From contig CAMBXO010000009.1 of the NCBI GenBank assembly GCA_945871915.1, forward strand, positions 1-64,000: a stretch of DNA of 64,000 nucleotides, read 5' to 3'. The notes below the pieces were generated by a model that saw only the letters and a list, made by a program, of their open reading frames with translations, was not told the DNA's origin and searched no databases. The position numbers and the translations under genes are program-made. Every line of letters starts with the position of its first letter. The first letter of the stretch is position 1. Origin of the DNA: Singulisphaera sp. GP187 (GTDB lineage: Bacteria > Planctomycetota > Phycisphaerae > Phycisphaerales > SM1A02). Shown here piece by piece: positions 62,601 to 64,000 of the stretch.

Positions 62601-63538
62601 TCGATAGCCCAATCGAAAAGTGATTGACCTGATTGGGGTCGAGCCGCAAGCATTTGTAATTTGAATTGCGTCACCGCCTGATCTAGCGAGATCATCGCAT
62701 TGGATGACACATCGATTGGTTTTTCTTTGGTCGCCTGCACCGACAACGACGCAGTTTGCACATGTGCATTCACGCCTGGGATTGGCAACAACCAACCCGA
62801 GACGCTTGCATTCATCGTGCCCGTGACACCCGCAAGGTCGAGGTCCCCTGACATGGTCAGAAAATTGTCCAGCGTGCCGTTCACTTTAAAATCGCCGCTC
62901 TGATCGCCAAGTTGTGTTCGCGCCGCAAGACTGATTTCAAGCGGCCGCCCCCGCCCAAGACTGGCCGAACCCTTCAGATCACGCAGCGCAAAGGCTGTGC
63001 CGCTTGCATTCGTAAGCGTGGCATCAAACGAACCGATCTCAATTCGAACCGGAAACGGCAGATCGATGCCGCTGCCACTGCTGGCATGTGAAGGAGCAGC
63101 CGGGGCACGGCTTGGCGACGGAAATTCCTTCTTCGTCGCACTGTTCGCGGCCAACACACTGGAAAGACTTGTGGTTCCATCAGCCAAAATCTGGGCATTC
63201 ACCGATCCCGAAACTTTTACTTTCACTTCATTCACGCTGCCAAGCAGTAGATCCACGAGTGCGTTCGAGCACACGGCATCCACTTGAATGTTGGTCTGTT
63301 TCCCAGAGTCAGAAATCGAAAGCCCCTGCACACGCTGCTCTCCCAACCAACTCAATGAAACCGCTTGGAGTTGAACGGAACCGTTCACCGCTCGACCGAT
63401 CTGTTCCTGCACAATGCTTCGACCCATGTCAGAGGAGAGCAGCCACGGTCCAAGTGCAACGAGTGTCACCACCATCGCTGCGACCACGGATCCAGCGAAT
63501 AGTGCAATCCGAAGACGCGATCTCTTTTTGGTCTCCAT
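59612..63538 (-). CDS. Large AsmA-family outer-membrane biogenesis-like protein
   Basis: This roughly 1308-residue protein has one N-terminal membrane helix (LRIALFAGSVVAAMVVTLVALGPW). It is followed by the AsmA-like start pattern SIVQEQIGRAVNGSVQLQAVSLSWLGEQRVQGLSI and a very long beta-rich periplasmic body with repeated short strands, Ser/Ala/Thr-rich. It ends EAIQRGIGGALDDLFGKKK, an AsmA-family tail. Family members bridge the periplasm and move phospholipids; that function here is inferred. Start: ATG 63538 with GGA nine bases before; a TTG at 63547 is also in frame. It overlaps no gene but begins five bases after the nadA stop. Confidence 0.82.
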   Translation of the reverse strand: METKKRSRLRIALFAGSVVAAMVVTLVALGPWLLSSDMGRSIVQEQIGRAVNGSVQLQAVSLSWLGEQRVQGLSISDSGKQTNIQVDAVCSNALVDLLLGSVNEVKVKVSGSVNAQILADGTTSLSSVLAANSATKKEFPSPSRAPAAPSHASSGSGIDLPFPVRIEIGSFDATLTNASGTAFALRDLKGSASLGRGRPLEISLAARTQLGDQSGDFKVNGTLDNFLTMSGDLDLAGVTGTMNASVSGWLLPIPGVNAHVQTASLSVQATKEKPIDVSSNAMISLDQAVTQFKLQMLAARPQSGQSLFDWAIDPRTWIGSISVEGFPTEAMQRFAAGTGLRLSRDCGPTVSLALQTGEGSVVNLSVQSKQIQLTAIAELDTKTGAMKGRDMSLQIALDPALLEEFGTSVREPLHVSATVNSFQSPAIGEGGTVDMSAISFDGSLTVQPFQVFALAELPVVVGESTMRAKAVPLGGHLELSLNSTLQQSPIAVDAAVDSLGASLDGRHAKIQATVAAGPLDPAMLPLLPAAAKEWIAALLPGATTVQASLSGGFEQGTAQARVHMVPGVVELKSSWTNDAVSVDEISSEFTLQPAAVEFIAKKRIAAASPIQFKVRAGPVRVARNSLLQGTAFDGFPVVLKVPVVNLASAPGVVGAVGAKDVQVNGAFDPDGPTLFDGTISVASATAIHAPGVGPIRLEAMSAQAKIPIAIQEAASIQVSLGGAQCGAIPGIPTAINFRNGKVSLQGPLSFGAGTQASVTGLVQDASATLATISAAFEPADDGWKASMRASDVDMHRILVAVGNRQELPEWVGKGVNRSVAINANGNAGGISFGMNASLDPIAVQVKGTRAASGALTISQGEVQAQLPASVVQALLNHPKLGVSIESCDALKFSANVKTCTLVADEHGTLKPLAAGSNLVMTARVEPWKLRPAGAPALSFGANEMSVSSKAGEATTASLTGSLAAEGMPPSPLNVSLETSSLLDKMGNFSLGAGTVKATVAMKDFPTALVDRATGMDGYLVDMLGPVFTVNISGKSGLAAGDFFKGSFSSPTISVQVPKARLSNGVLSVSPDAPITASLSPDDRFRARILRPINPFLADLRTTNGRPIQAAIAAARIAIPVDMAELDASFSIDVGDVEMEKSGQFVGLLDIASASKDKTIPGLVSPLHSVIARGILTYKDFKVQVGRLGKNAWQQTLMSDARINLAHMPPMAEPISIRYPASSITNTLAGIPGMGAVLGKLNKVLGKSNDVIQNAVQVKVDFTGPLDGTPLKVAVSPEFELPKGMGGNAVEAIQRGIGGALDDLFGKKK

Positions 63539-63543
63539 CGTGT

Positions 63544-64000
63544 TCAATCCACCATGGCAGCAGCGGGTGCTGGCGGCCGAAGCGAAAGCATGCGATCCAA
63601 GGCAAGGCGAGCCAAGCGAGAGGCCTCCGCGTTCACCTGAATTCGATTGACGACGCGGCCCTCTGCAAGATTGTCAAGCACCCAGAGCAGGTGCTGCTGA
63701 TTGATCCGCACCATCGTGGTGCACATGCATTGACAATCGCTCAGCATGCGAGCGAACACGCCGCGGTCGAGCGAACTGCGGCAGAGCCGTTCGACAAGAT
63801 GCGTCTCGGTTCCAATCGACCAATGGCTGCCCTCGGGTGCTTTGTGCAGCCTTTCGATAATGAATTCCGTGCTGCCGACCTCGTCGGCAAGTTCCACCAC
63901 TTCCTGCGTGCATTCCGGATGAACAATCACCGTTGTCTCCGCATGATGGTGCCGTGCTTGCGCAACATGTTCAGGCCGAAAGAGCTTGTGCACACTGCAA
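63544..64000 (-). CDS. nadA: Quinolinate synthase A, 5' truncated by window edge
   Basis: The frame is open to the window end. The visible 151 residues begin with C-S-V-H-K-L-F-R-P, matching NadA's cluster-ligand Cys and the following conserved segment. It continues with TVIVHPECTQEVVELADEVGSTEFII and TETHLVERL, then a Cys-x-Cys (CQCMC) segment that carries another cluster ligand. It condenses iminoaspartate and dihydroxyacetone phosphate to quinolinate for NAD synthesis. It precedes the AsmA-like gene on the same strand. Confidence 0.94.
   Translation of the reverse strand, partial: CSVHKLFRPEHVAQARHHHAETTVIVHPECTQEVVELADEVGSTEFIIERLHKAPEGSHWSIGTETHLVERLCRSSLDRGVFARMLSDCQCMCTTMVRINQQHLLWVLDNLAEGRVVNRIQVNAEASRLARLALDRMLSLRPPAPAAAMVD

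Noticed and set aside
1-64000. CRISPR arrays, insertion sequences, rRNA operon
   Set aside because: No regularly spaced direct repeats, transposase-like frames or rRNA sequence were noticed on reading.

Overview
The window reads as chromosome of a planctomycete, most likely of the Phycisphaerae type. This is inferred from several secreted proteins ending in a P-A-P-G-A-A-A-L...RRRR variant of the PEP-CTERM sorting signal, a PilMNOP-based pilus/secretion locus, an ABC-permease/M1-peptidase fusion, and frequent GTG and TTG starts coupled to upstream stops. No insertion sequence, phage gene, integrase, CRISPR array or rRNA was seen. One tRNA (Val, CAC) is present.

Layout. 1-1717: tandem, nearly identical PEP-CTERM-like proteins. 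2055-4783: a citrate/2-methylcitrate synthase diverging from a CpcT/CpeT-family lipoprotein that is coupled to methylisocitrate lyase. 5268-8259: a PQQ-type propeller protein and purH. 8284-13708: MltA transglycosylase, TatA, a PEP-CTERM remnant, a TPR-sulfotransferase gene split by an in-frame TAG, tRNA-Val and another PEP-CTERM protein. 13927-19369: carbonic anhydrase, sdhCAB, and a chorismate mutase-prephenate dehydrogenase fusion. 19356-32411: a type IV pilus/type II secretion-like locus in two divergent operons, with pilMNOP, the assembly ATPase, the inner-membrane platform and the major pilin leftward, and four minor pilins, the secretin and a TPR lipoprotein rightward. 32650-44746: mixed housekeeping genes, including a HAD phosphatase, tag, an MFS exporter, a nucleotide-sugar dehydrogenase, thyX, an oligopeptide ABC ATPase, HtrA, panB, coaD and a FabZ-ACP-FabZ module. 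44882-53863: FtsK, the ABC/M1-peptidase exporter pair, a ribokinase-like kinase and a yeast-type cytosine deaminase. 53903-64000: an ATP synthase cluster that stops after atpA, a lone nuoI, a giant AsmA-like protein, and the 3' part of nadA.

The most unusual signal is in the gaps. Three intergenic stretches of roughly 250 bases (1735-1998, 4925-5168, 12573-12833) are strings of consecutive hairpins that each end in an intrinsic terminator. A fourth hairpin-rich leader sits at 32485-32649. The first two share a purine-rich module GGRAAAGGG, five copies in all, and their apical loops and linkers are rich in GGA. I read them as candidate undescribed structured RNAs. They could be protein-sequestering (CsrA/RsmA-type) sponges or terminator-controlled leaders, but this comes from hand folding alone and is unproven.
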